This document shows positions 45,986 through 57,027 of a stretch of DNA of 64,000 nucleotides, in pieces. Within the stretch, counting starts at the first letter, position 1, and every line of letters begins with the position of its first letter. A program made the position numbers and the translations under genes. This DNA is from Laburnicola sp. R22_1. Its lineage: Eukaryota; Ascomycota; Dothideomycetes; Pleosporales; Didymosphaeriaceae. The notes under the pieces are model-generated. The model was not told the DNA's origin, made no database searches, and saw nothing but the letters and a program-made list of their open reading frames with translations. The stretch covers positions 2,418,001-2,482,000 of the forward strand of contig JACONQ010000016.1 of the NCBI GenBank assembly GCA_014281115.1, read 5' to 3'.

Positions 45986-47027
45986 AATTATAAGAAGGCG
46001 CCTTATCTTCTTATACAACTGTTTCTAGCTGCTCTACTTTACACTCCTTAGCAAATAGTATAAGCTTTAGAAGTAGAACAAATATCTAGTATTAATACTA
46101 GTTAATACCTAATCCTCTGCCCTAGCTAACCTTTCTAGTCTTCTTATTCCACGTTTATTAAGGTTGTCGTCTAGGCTTATTACGTAGAGTAAGGCGACGC
46201 ATTCTATTTTTAAGCTTCTATTGTGCCTTTATAATAGGCTCTAGCTCCTAGTTAAGCTTCTTAATTTAAGTAGTAGCAGCCTCCTTCTCTTTCTTTGTTT
46301 CTAGCGTCTAGTAGTAATAGGGCCCCTTCTCATTATATAAAAAGCACCCCTAAAATATAAACTTAGAGTAGCCCTTTAACCTCTTACAGATACAACTTTA
46401 AACAAATGTCTTATTAGCCTTCTATTATATTTTGTATTCTCTACGCCTATAGAGGAGAACTATAGACGTTTTATTAGACTAGATAATATTCTTCTAATCC
46501 TTAATTGTCTAGTGTTTATATTAAAGGCACTAGTTATACTAAGTCTTCTTTATCTTCTTTATTAACCTAGATTTTCTTATTAGCTTTGTCTTCTTAAAGC
46601 CTATCTTCCTTAGAATACGCCAGATAGTTGTAGCGGAGATATTAAATCCTTTTTAGCTAAGCGCGCTAGCAACGTTAGCGTAAGACTTCTCTTATCTATA
46701 GCAGTTAGTGCGTACACTATTAACTACTTTCTATATAATATTATCCTACTTTAAGGACCTCCTAGAGCAATGGCCATTTTTAAGGTATTTATCCATAAGC
46801 TTAAGTGGCCGCTAGCATAGATTAAAGCCTCGTTCAATTGCTCGCGCAAATATTAAGTTAATTGTCCGCTTTAGAATCCCTATTAGACTAGTAATCTCGT
46901 TATTAGGCTTTCTAGTAGCCTTAAGAGTAATTATTAAAGCCCTTATAGTAATATTATAAGGAGCTATCATAAAGACAGTATTAATTAGAGAGCAAATAGT
47001 ATAGAGGGGTTGTGAGGTTAGAAGCAA
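45986..47027 (-). pseudogene. Tc1/mariner transposase, N-terminal and central part (F)
   Basis: Read from 47027, the helix-turn-helix part is RALIITLKATRKPNNEITSLIGILKRTIN. A second HTH-like block and many TAG/TAA codons follow. The second catalytic block (EDKAPSYNYY, compare EDGAPSHNH) is at the C4 insertion (duplication GTAAT). The rest lies at 40190-40504. Strongly mutated. Confidence 0.72.
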
Positions 47028-47122
47028 AGGCCACGTAGGCTCGGAGATGCTTCCTAATTAAGAATGTGGCGTATACCCCTGCTCGCCAAGGTGGGCAAGG
47101 ACTTTTAAAAGGCACCTCCGTA

Positions 47123-47563
47123 GTTTTCCCCTAATAGTATATCGCGTATATCATAGGACCGAAGCTGGCCGTTTATTAGGGCCGATACGAAAACACAGTG
47201 ACGTCAGCCAAATCTATCTGTGGCCGCCAAGGCAAGCTAACCCGACTAGCTTAGGCGACATGGTATGTGCGCAATCACTATGGTTGCTACTCGTGCTTGT
47301 AGGGCCTTCACAAGGACCCTTGCAGAGCCGTACCACTAGAATATTCCTTATATTCTAGATGATACGGCGTCGGATATTAACTCTGGAATATACCGAGATC
47401 CGAGGCTTGTTAATCGCCCGGCCAGTCGACATCGACTCGAGCGTTAAGGGTCAACGGTCGCAGTTCAATTTTCAGCGCATAGCTGTCATTCTGTCTTCAG
47501 CCGCAGGATAGAGCCGCTGCGGGACCCACCGAGATAAAGAGTATCCCTCATGCACTTCTAAGC
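47123..47563. other. Intergenic stretch, nothing recognised
   Basis: About 440 bp of balanced composition between element F and the next ORF. No repeat or convincing coding signal seen. It may hold the promoter of the following gene. Confidence 0.4.
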
Positions 47564-48058
47564 ATGTCTACTGGAAAGCAGCCTGGGGTAGCGAAACCTG
47601 GGGGCGATAGATCTCCAGCCACAGAGCGGCAATACTATATTGAACCTAAGATTGCACCAGCCTCGCTCAATGCACCGCATAATCTGCTTGTCAAGGACCA
47701 TGCTAGTCTAAATTTGGTACGTACTAGTAGGGGTTTCCTCCAACCAGCGAATGAGGTTTATGAGGCTCTGCAGAAACGTGGGCTGCAAAGGAATACTACC
47801 AATAGCAAGGAAGTCTCGTTATACTTCTTTACTAATGGGAAGAAACCCCTACTAGTAGTCTACCTGTTTAAACCTAGTAAGATCCTTGTACAGTACACTA
47901 GATTATGCCGCAGTACACAAGATTATGCCGTAGTCAGCGTCACCTCGGACGATTGTCACATTAAAACAACGTACACCTGGACAGTGCTTGTCGACCCGTT
48001 TCTTATGCTGGCCGTTCCCTTGGTACTGAATCGATCCATCACTCTCCTTGGAGTATAA
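47564..48058 (+). CDS. Hypothetical protein, 164 aa
   Basis: Intact ATG-to-TAA frame in a stretch that looks free of RIP. The N-terminal half is polar (MSTGKQPGVAKPGG, then NLVRTSRGFLQPANEVYEALQ). The C-terminal half is hydrophobic (WTVLVDPFLMLAVPLVLN), possibly a membrane segment or an intron read through. No signal peptide and no family recognised. It ends 147 bp upstream of the protease start, on the same strand. It could be a chance ORF or a gene remnant. Confidence 0.35.
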   Translation: MSTGKQPGVAKPGGDRSPATERQYYIEPKIAPASLNAPHNLLVKDHASLNLVRTSRGFLQPANEVYEALQKRGLQRNTTNSKEVSLYFFTNGKKPLLVVYLFKPSKILVQYTRLCRSTQDYAVVSVTSDDCHIKTTYTWTVLVDPFLMLAVPLVLNRSITLLGV

Positions 48059-48205
48059 GAACACGTAGGCCCTGTGCGTTGTCGAATTGGCCACTATGCA
48101 AGACTTCTACTTCACTGTTTGTAGATTCTAGCAGCCTGCCACTCTTGAATTTCTTATCGTCTCTGTCTTTTATTCTTCTTACACACGTTTCCTGAGCTCA
48201 TAATC

Positions 48206-50817
48206 ATGAAGCTCTTCACTCTCGTTCCATTATTTGCGGCTTTGGTTTGCGCGCAAACTGGCCATTCTTCCAACAGCACCTCACACGCAAGTAGCACAAA
48301 CACTACCGTTCGGATTCCCTTGAACACTACCACTCCCTTGAACACTACCACTCCCTTGAACACTACCACTCCCTTGAACACTACCACCCCCTTGAACACT
48401 ACCACCCCCTTGAACACTACCACTCCCTTGAAGACTAGCACTCCCTTGAAGAGTAGCACTCCAACTACCCCTACCTCAGCCTCCATGGCCACGCCATCGA
48501 CTGCTGCCCCAAATGTGACCGTCAGCAATGGAGAAACCAGGGTGGTGGCGGTTGGAGCCATTGTTATCGGGGGCGTAGGTGGCGGTTTCGTTTCAGTCGC
48601 TGGCGGAGGAACTTGGCCGGTCGCTGCTGGGACCACCGTACTCACCAGACCCGGTGGCCAAGAACCAGAGAAATTGGACGATGGAAACACAAGTGTCCCA
48701 ACTCAAACTCCGACTCCGACTCCGACTCCGTCATCGTCGTTATCGTCGTCATCGTCATCGTCATCGACGCCTTCGCCGTCTGCTGTCGACATGATTGTAT
48801 TCGCCAAGATGAAAGCGCCCAAAGCCGACAGGGAGAAATTCACCCCAGTTCTAGAACAGTATGCCGTCCCAAAATCGGTCAGCAATGTCACTAGCAAACT
48901 GCTTGGGATTATACTATGGAAAGCCCAGCTCACACCAGCCAATGCTACCAAGGTCAAAGAGAACAGTATAGTACGTTGGATTTTTAAACATCATGATTCT
49001 CAATTCTAACCAACACAAACGGTTGCAGATGTGGTTGCAGATAAGCCCGTTAAGCTGGATGAAAAATCAGGGAAAGACACTAAACCTGGTGCTCGGGAAA
49101 TTCGACGCGCACAGCCGTGGCTTTCTCGTTACACTCAACACAGCAAACGCGATGACGGTATCAAAGTGCAAACGGATGCACGCAACGAGCTGAAGTTTAT
49201 TTCCCAGCCCAAGGGCAAGGCCCTCAAAGACATGCCGGGCTACGCGTACAATGAAACAGCGGGGAGAGGTGTCACAGTCTACGTGTACGACAGCGGCGCC
49301 AACGTGGATCACCCGGTAAGTCACTCCACTCAGAACGCTGGTACAAAGATGGAATTTCTAAACCTACTTTGACAGGAATATAAGGGCATGCCAGGCTCAA
49401 AGAGGTGGATCTTCCTTGATCCCGACGATCAAGTCCAAAATGATATCGAACCGAATAGAGGACATGGTTCTTGCATCATCTCAAAGATTGCCGGCCCCAA
49501 GTACGGAGTGGCCAAGAATGCCAACATTGTCGTGGTTAAAAGACCGGCACGTTATGGATTTGCGGAGGACATCCATATGCTCGCTGAGGTCGGCAATGAC
49601 GTTTACGAGAAGAAACTGGAAGGCAAAGCTGTGATCAATATGTCTACAGCAGGTAACTGTTAACACTCAACGCCGCCTCGAATTGGACTGACATTTGGTA
49701 CCAGGCCGCTTGGACGCCTCAGATGCCAAAAATGCCGCCTTCCTGACCGCATACAAAGAACTGCTTCGCAGTGTTGTGAGCCAGGACATAGTCTTCGTGG
49801 CTACGACTGGAAATTTCGGCGTAAGTCCACAATCTTCCCCTGGACAGCTAAAAGCCTAACATTCTTGGACGCGCTAGGCCTACGTCGATGAAGTTTTCAT
49901 GTACCCATCCTTATTCGGAATTGAAGACCCGACCCTGAATATATTGGTCGCTGGCGCCATAGACGAAAATGGTGCACCTACCTTTTACTCCCAAGGCAGA
50001 CCAGAAGACGACGTTGTCGCAGCTCCAGGCAATGTTGAGTGCGCTGGTGCCGTGGGCGTGCAAGATATCAAGCTAAAAGGGACTTCCTTTGCCGCTCCAG
50101 CCGTCGCGGGTTTGGCAGCATATCTTCTGTCTCTGGACCAGTACAAGAGTCAGATCCGGCGAGGCTCTGTCGCCGGCGACGTCAAGGCTCTCATCAAGAA
50201 GTTGGCATACCCACGCGTGAAGGGCTCATATAACGTCATCTGGAACGGCATAGACCCGACCGATCAGACCTGTGCTTTCCCTTCTTCAGGGAGACTGGGA
50301 AAACGCCAGGCGGGCTGCACACCGTCGTCTTCGATTCCGATATCGACACCGACAACGGCGCCATCGGCCGTACCTCCTCCTGTACCTTCTTCTGCACCTT
50401 CTGCTGCACCTTCTGCTGCACCTCCTACCCAAAAGTGCGGGATCTGCGGACCCCAGGTGAGTATTTACCAATTAGATTGAAAAGGCTATACTATTTACTA
50501 ACTTTGGGATCTCTAGAACCGGGAAGAAAACCTTATGGGAGGGCAGGTTGGCTGCCCCGGCGTAGGCTTAGCTCAGTCGGCTTGCGTAGGCAATGAAGAT
50601 TGTCAATGTAAGCTCTCTCCCATCTCCACCTAGAGTCGTTTCATACTAAGAAAGTGCAGCATTTGCGTATGGCAAAGAAGATCGCGGGACCTACACTATA
50701 CCCGTTTGTAAACTCTACGGCGTTTCTGCTATTAAAGCTGCAGGCGATCTACCTGCAGACGGATCGTGTCCTTTTAAGTTTTATAATAGAGGATGTACTC
50801 TACCTAAGTTAGTTTAA
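48206..50817 (+). CDS. Secreted subtilisin-like serine protease (S8), seven exons
   Basis: Proposed exons: 48206-48965, 49029-49315, 49376-49652, 49705-49820, 49878-50456, 50517-50607, 50660-50817. They total 755 codons plus stop, all junction phases agree, and there are no internal stops. Features: signal peptide (MKLFTLVPLFAALVCA); a Thr/Pro repeat block (about residues 38-85); a Gly/Val-rich segment (about 112-146); a Ser-rich linker; an I9-like propeptide (VDMIVFAKMKAPKADREKF, about 196-255). The catalytic domain has Asp341 (VYVYDSGANVDHP), His379 (RGHGSCI), oxyanion Asn478 (ATTGNFG) and Ser550 (KGTSFAAPAVAG). A Pro/Ala/Ser linker and a Cys-rich C-terminal region (CGICGPQ...) follow. Likely an extracellular or wall-associated endopeptidase. 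Exon 1 needs the GTATAG donor at 48966, because the better-looking GTACGT at 48971 breaks the phase. Sits in an unmutated island. Confidence 0.85.
48317..48460 (+). repeat. 18-bp coding tandem repeat (PLNTTT) in the protease
   Basis: Eight units of CCCTTGAACACTACCACT type. Six encode PLNTTT, followed by PLKTST and PLKSST. Asn-Thr-Thr makes each of the first six an N-glycosylation sequon and the Thr-rich context suits O-mannosylation. Confidence 0.92.
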
Positions 50818-50859
50818 TTTAAATTATATATAGTGTCTGTAAGTAGCCTCTAGAGTTTC

Positions 50860-53300
50860 CAACAGTCAAATCGGAATGGTTTACTTGCTTGATTTAATTG
50901 CCCTAACTAACCTAACTCAATCTGTAGTTAGTAACTTGCTTGGTTTACTTATCTTACTTAGTAAAAGCTAAGATTTATGCTCTTATCTACGTTATAAGTT
51001 TAAAGTTATTATGTTTACTATGTGGCTAATCTTGTGATAATATTTTAGTGTTGTATTTGGCCTACTAAGGTAAATTCGTGGGCCACTAGGGCCATCCCAT
51101 CTTAGCTGAGCGTGCACTACCCCCTATTTTAAAGCCTAATTTAACGCTAAACCTCACCTTTATTTCCTATATAGACGCGTTGTTAGTGTTTTTATTGCTT
51201 ACTATGGCCAAACATCGTGTACCCAATACTACTACAAGCAACAAGCGCGCCAGAGTTGTTCCTCGCAGCGTCGTCCCATCTTAGCAAGATACGGCACTGG
51301 TTTAACGTTTGTTAAATGCAGGTATATAATAAGGAATGCTCTATACTAGTATTGTACTCTAGGCGCTTTAGATAATAGGCTGTAGTGTGTGCGCGTAAAG
51401 GCACGGCTAAGCCTACTAATAAGGAATAGTCTTGTAAGCGTTTAATTTCTTAAAAGATAGACTCCTTTAGCTTAATCTTCTTCTATTAGAAGATTTAGTA
51501 GGTCTTTTGCTTAAACACTTATATGCGTAAGATCGCTTTAGGGTTACAAATAGTAAAGGCTAAAAGCTACTATATACGCGATTAGGCAAAGGAAAGAATT
51601 ATTATTCTATTCTAGGGCGGTAACTAGACTAAGGGCTAAGTCTAGTTTCGAAGTTAGTTTTCTTAGGGATAGAATATTCGCGCTAGCCTAAATTCTATGC
51701 GTTTATTTTATCACGTAGGCTGAGTCTAGTAAACGTTTAGGTACTAGTCTAGTTAGGTTCCTAAAGACTAATTCGCCCCAAAATTGGCTTAAAGATTCAG
51801 CGCGTCGAGTTGCACGTCCTAGCGAATTTGCAGCCCTCACTCTATTACACAAAGAAAGGGACTGCCTTTTTTGCTTTCGCACTATAGAATTTAGCGCGCG
51901 CACGGACCCTCGAGTGCCTTTCTTTGCTTTTTCAGAGTGCCTTTCTTTACTCTTCCCGAACTCGAAAACAGCTGCAACTTAGAGGCAGCGTACAGGTCAC
52001 TTATAGCAATATTATGTATAATTTATAGAAAGTTTGTAGATAGATTGCGCGTGAAAAGTAATAAGTTAGGAATAGAGTTAGTGTTCTTAGTCGCCGCCAA
52101 AGCGAGTGCAACCCCTGCTAGCTAGCGTAAGACTGCATGCTAGGCAATATAAAAGTAAGCTACGCGCAACTTACGTGTAAGTGTAAGGGCCTAACTATGT
52201 ATAAGTTGCGTATAAGACACCTATAAGATATATAATTATTACTTAAACGCTTGTCTAAGGTAGCTGTTAATAGTTAACAGGTTGGCAGTATTAATAATAT
52301 GCATAGTTGCAGTATAGATAGGCATTAGTAATTAAGGGACCTTCCTCCCCCCTCCTATCTCTTCGCAGCGTAGCTCCTTAAAATAGCGAGATTGCAAGAA
52401 ACGGGCAGCGGCGTTAGAAAGAAGGTAGTTACTTCCACGCCCTCTGCGCATAGCGTCTAATTTAGGCCACTAGAACCCACTTAAAATGTGTACTGCACAA
52501 GGCAGCTACTCCTATACCTAGCCCTGCCAGCGGTAACGCACTAGGCAGGAGGGCAAATAAGACTACTTTGGAGATAATAACTATAAGCTAAGAGGCAGAC
52601 CTCTTTATAAAGCTAGTAAATAGTTTAACCTTGTACCTAGTGTAAAGAGAAGGCGGAGCAGCCAAAAGAATAAGGTGGATTAGAAGCAACTACAACGCAA
52701 GCTTAATAAGCTTAAGGATTAGACCCCACCTATACTAATAAGAAAGTCTTATTATAGAATAAGCAACACTATAAATTAAGCGCATTCTAAGGAAAATGTA
52801 GGTTCCGCAAATAGGCTTTAAGCTAAATATAGAGGTGTAGCTCCTGCTATTAAAGCCAAGATGGCTATAAGACTAACAGCCTATATAATACTGCAAGAAC
52901 CACTTTAGGTTTATAGTTCTGCGAACTAGCTTTAAGCTATATATAGAGGTGCAGCTTCTGCTATTAAAGCTAAGATGGCTGTAAGACTAATAGCCCGCAT
53001 AATACCGCAAGAACTACTTTAAGCTTATATAGCTCTAAATATGCGTAAGCATTAAGCTAATATTCTACCTATGTTAGAGGCGCCACAACTAATCCCTAGG
53101 CCAGACCTTCTAGGATGCCATAGAGTTTCGCAAACCTTCTTAGAATGCCAGTTGCAAAGAGAAGTACCTTGCGCTGTTATAGACTTAACGATACGATTTC
53201 TAGGAGTGATCTAGTTAAAAGCAGTACAGTTGTGCTTACTAGGTAATTAGGCACCAATCTTTTAAACATAATTATATTAATAGTAATATAACTAACGCGC
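50860..53300. other. AT-rich degenerate transposon-like stretch, unassigned
   Basis: Starts about 45 bp after the protease stop. The first 600 bp resemble hAT 5' regions (CAAGCAAG-like CTTGCTTG motifs, AGAGTTTCCAACAGTC near 50870, and a basic ATG-started peptide MAKHRVPNTTTSNKRARVVP at 51205). I could not follow a transposase core. Further on, frames are full of TAG/TAA codons. Probably one or more RIP-mutated elements; the family is not determined. Confidence 0.4.
52803..53032. repeat. Tandem duplication, two units of about 115 bp
   Basis: 52803-52916 and 52917-53032 align along their length (GCTTTAAGCTA.ATATAGAGGTG..., AAGATGGCT.TAAGACTAA). The differences are nearly all transitions. Confidence 0.8.
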
Positions 53301-53332
53301 TATATAGGATAGAACAACTTAAGTAGCGTTAT

Positions 53333-54660
53333 TTAATGTAGTGGTGCTGGGGCCGCCAATTCGCCCTCTAACGCTAAAGAATCCAAGTCCTTAATTACTT
53401 TGTCCACCTCCTTGTCGCTATCCTTAACCTCCTTAATCTTGTAGGCAGTGACTGGAGCCTCCGCTTTGATAGTCAGCCTCTCCTTCCCACTAATAGGGGC
53501 ACTAGCGATCCTGTTAGGGCCAAGCCAGGCCTTAAGCGCTTTGCCCGCCTTACACAGCTTAGGCCGTTCACAATAAACTAGCTTAAGAAACACGTCCAAC
53601 TTGCCTATGCGCAGTACGCGTTCTAGCCACTAATTTGTGACTTCCTTATGCGGTATTAGGAGTAGACTGCCCCAGTCTAGGCTCTGCACGATCTTGTACC
53701 ACTGCGTCGCCCACTTAATGCGGTTTTGAAAGAAGTTGTGGTCCTTCTTTGCTGGGTTGGGGCGGACCAATCTAATTAGCCGCGCCTTGGCCTCTAATTA
53801 GACCTGCCCTTTACTGTACCTATTACGCGTCTAGTTATTGCTTGCGGCTAAGTTGTCTTCCTGGATCTGCTGTGTCTGCTCCTTGTATGCTTGGCCTAGC
53901 AGAGCTAGAGACTATAGCTCCCCAACGTGCATAGCCGCTAGCAACGTCTTATACTAATTGCACATTGCCTAGGCAAAGCGGAACAAATTGTTGGTATTGC
54001 TGCTGGCAACGCCTTGCTAAGGCTGTGAGTGCTGCAGCCAGCCAACCTCTTCTGTCTTGGTCTAGAAAGGCGTCCCTTGCTCTTGCTAGTACTGCAGGAA
54101 TTGCGCTGTATAGTGTTAAGAGGACGGATTGCTAAGTGCGCGCGTCTGCTGTAGTATGCTGGCGGCTGTATAGTAGGGCGTGGGGTAGACGCTGTAGAAG
54201 TCGCTGTGTTTAGACACCCTCTGCTTAATAATCTAGGTGATGGTTGTCTTATCCTTCTGCGGGATAGTATTGTATGCAGCGCGCTCCTGCGAAGACGCCT
54301 TAGGGCCCAGCTCTTAGAGGCCTAGCGCGACACACTTCTGTGTACGTAAGACTTTAAGTTTCTTTGCGCGCTGTTGCTCCGCGTGGCGGTTGTTGTTTGT
54401 GGTGGCCTAGCCCATAATAGGAATGCTGGGGTTGGATGGCTTGGGTAATGGCACCCTGTCGCCGCCCACGCGCGTGCGCTTTAGAGAGGAGGTTCGCTCT
54501 ATAGTAGTTGCGCGCTTTAGGGGTTGCTGCGCAGAAGGTGGCACGCCTGTGTTGTCCTCTCTAGTAGGTAGGGAGCGTCCATCTAGTGATTCCAGCACTA
54601 AACTTGTTAATATTAGCGCATTGCCTAATCTATCTACGTAAGAGCGAGCTGCGTGTATTA
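53333..54660 (-). pseudogene. Gln-rich protein of unknown function, divergent from the helicase
   Basis: One minus-strand frame of about 440 codons, open from about 54660, with roughly 13 TAG/TAA codons mostly where Gln is plausible. It ends at 53333 with an uninterrupted last 88 codons (KLDVFLKLVYCERPKLCKAG, acidic KEVKDSDKEVDKVIKDLD tail). The N-terminal part is basic and Ser/Pro-rich (TSSLKRTRVGGDRVPLPKPS). The middle has HAEQQRAKKLKVLRTQ and KHSDFYSVYPTPYYTAASIL. I recognise no family. It faces away from the helicase pseudogene across a shared upstream region now occupied by A2, so the two may have formed a pair. Confidence 0.45.
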
Positions 54661-54841
54661 GACAATACTAACCTTAGTTAGATAGAGTAGCATTGCTAAG
54701 CGTCTTGCGCAGCAGCCATATCGCCAATAGAGTGGAATGGGCAATAAAGACAGGCTTATAGTTGGGAGTATGTTTAGGCTTAGGGATTAGTCAGCCTACG
54801 TTACGCGGAGAGACGTCTTTACTAGCCTAGGAAGATAGACG

Positions 54842-56722
54842 TATAACGTACTCCACAACCGAGCGACTCACTCAACCGAGCGACTCACTTTTGCCAAGAC
54901 CCCACCAAAACGTGCTACCATCAATAGTACAACGCGATGCCTTAACAACACAACGAACTACTAGCGTTAAACGAAGCTCGTATACAGCTTGCGATCCAGG
55001 CTATCGAACGAGACGCGTCACTTTCGCAAAGACGCGCTGCCGCCATCTATAACATCCCTTAAAAGACCCTCAGCCGACGACGCGCTGGAATCGCCTTCCG
55101 ACGCGACTGCCTACCCAACACAATAAAGCTTACTGTAAGAGAGGAGAAGGCGATTATACAGCATGTACTCGACCTAGACTTGCGAGGATTCCCGCCACGG
55201 CTTGCTGCTGTGGAGGATATGGCCAATTCTTTGCTAGCTGAGCGGCATCGCGACCCTGTGGGCCATAACTGGGCTCCAAACTTTGTTAAGCGCCAGCTAG
55301 AGCTTAAAGTCAAGTTTAATCGAAAGTACGACTATAAGAGAGCCCTCTAGGAGGATCCTGAGGTGATACGAGGCTGGTTCCGGCTTGTGGAGAACATGAA
55401 GGCTAAGTATGGTATCCTAGATAAGGACACCTACAATTTCGACGAGTCTGGCTTTATGATGGGCATAATATCAACTAGAGCGGTAGTCACAGGCTCTGAG
55501 CGTCGAGGACGGCCAAAGCAGGTGCAGCAGGGCAATAGGGAGTGGACAACAGTCATCCAAGGCATCAACGCAATGGGGTGGTGGATCCCACCCTTCATTA
55601 TCTTTGGGGGCAAGCACCACCTCTCCGCCTGGTATAAGGAGAAGGATCTACCTTATGATTGGGTTATTGCAGTCTCTAAGAACGGCTAGACAATAAATAA
55701 GCTTGGTCTGCAATGGCTGAAGCACTTTAATAAGCATATAAAGAGGCGTACTATTAGTGGAGCACGTTTGCTCATTATTGATGGCCACGAAAGTCACAAC
55801 TCGCTCGAATTCTAGGATTACTACAAAAAGAGTAATATTATTACTCTCTGTATGCCTCCACATTCGTCGCACCTCTTGCAGCCACTTGACGTGGGTTGTT
55901 TTGCGCCGTTAAAGAAGGCGTATGGGCGCCAAGCCGAGAATCTGATGCGCAACCACATCACGCACATCACCAAAATCGAGTTCCTACCTTGCTTTATTGC
56001 TGCTTTTAAGGCTTCAATTACTGAAAGTAATATCAAAGGAGGCTTTCGAGGTGCTGGCCTAGTGCCCCACGACCCAGAGGCTGTACTATCGCAGCTTGAC
56101 GTCCGCCTGCGTACGCCTCCAGAATGTACTATTCGCGATAGTACATGGGAGTCGCAAACTCCGCGAAATAGTACAGAACTTAGGTCACAATCAATGCTGG
56201 TTAAGCAGAGGATTCAAAGGCATGTGGATAGTTCCCCAACTTATATGGTTGAGGCGGTGGAAAAGCTCGTCAAAGGCGCCGAGCTGATGGGGCATTCTTT
56301 GGTGTTGATGACCAAACGCAACGCCGAACTTCAAGCTGCTAATGAGGCCGCCACGCGACGTAAATCGCACAAAAGAAAGCGATTGCAGCAAGAAGGAGCT
56401 CTTACAGCTGAAGAGGGCCAGCGGCTGGCTACTCTAAAGGACTTTGCGGCGCGCAGTGATGGCAAGAAGGCAAAGAAGAGGGCGCGCGTTGATGGAGGCG
56501 AGCCAACTCAACGGCGCTGTGGACGCTGCGGCGAGCCTGGGCACAATAGAACAACGTGTAAATAACCTGCAGAAGTAGATTCTGAATAGATTGGCCTATT
56601 TAGACTATTGATAATAGTTCGTATTGACTCTGTACTGTCGTGAATAGTACATGTTTTGGTGGGGTCTTGGCAAAAGTGAGTCGCTCGGTTGGGTGAGTCG
56701 CTCGGTTGTGGAGTACGTTATA
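54842..56722 (+). mobile_element. Pogo/Fot-like transposon A2, complete
   Basis: 1881 bp including the TA on each side. Inverted termini of about 62 bp contain a doubled motif (ACCGAGCGACTCACT twice) followed by TTGCCAAGACCCCACCAAAA. The arms differ at only a few positions. A1 is a related element. Confidence 0.93.
54937..56565 (+). pseudogene. Pogo-like DDE transposase with zinc knuckle (A2)
   Basis: Frame of 543 codons from ATG 54937 to TAA 56563-56565 with five in-frame stops (54943, about 55060, 55348, 55687, 55816 areas), all at Gln or Trp positions. N-terminal helix-turn-helix: AIQAIERDASLSQRRAAAIY. DDE_1 core: YNFDESGFMMG, LLIIDGHESHNS and QPLDVGCFAPLKKAYG, with all three acidic positions kept. 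The C-terminal part is basic (RRKSHKRKRLQQEG, GKKAKKRARVDGG) and ends in a zinc knuckle CGRCGEPGHNRTTC. Apart from the five stops it looks complete. Confidence 0.9.
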
Positions 56723-57027
56723 AGTAAAGAAGAAGCGTTTATAGGCCTTATTAGGCGGCTAATACGCATACCGCCTAGCAAACGTGGCGTCTTAGTAGAG
56801 GGGGAAGCTCCTAGGACCGCTATAGACATCACGAGCCGCCTTATATAGAGCATCTAGATAGTGATAATGTATTTCTAGTAGCGGCAAGGAGCTAATAACT
56901 TGCTGTGAAGAGATTTAGGGTCACTAGTCTGTGCTCCTAATATGAGGGTCCGTGGTCCGCGAAGTTAGGAGCCTATGTGAGCCGCCACCCTATTATAGCG
57001 TAGGCAATAAACGCGTTTACTAACGTA
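56723..57027. other. Upstream region of the helicase pseudogene
   Basis: About 300 bp between A2 and the first recognisable helicase codons. Together with 54661-54841 it would have formed the shared upstream region of the divergent pair. No promoter element recognised. Confidence 0.35.

Larger units (their letters stand above)
40128..47120 (-). mobile_element. Tc1/mariner transposon F, split by copia C4
   Basis: Inverted termini CGGAGGTGCCTTTCAAAAGT (40128 on) and the complement (ending 47120) share about 70 bp, including CCCACCTTGGCGAGCAGGGG. TA lies at 40126-40127 and 47121-47122. Without C4 the element is about 1.5 kb. The interior is strongly AT-rich from RIP, in contrast to C4. Confidence 0.88.

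Noticed and set aside
48154..48690. Minus-strand ORF with FKGVVV repeats
   Set aside because: It is the complement of the PLNTTT repeat block in exon 1 of the protease, which has a signal peptide, introns and a catalytic domain on the plus strand.
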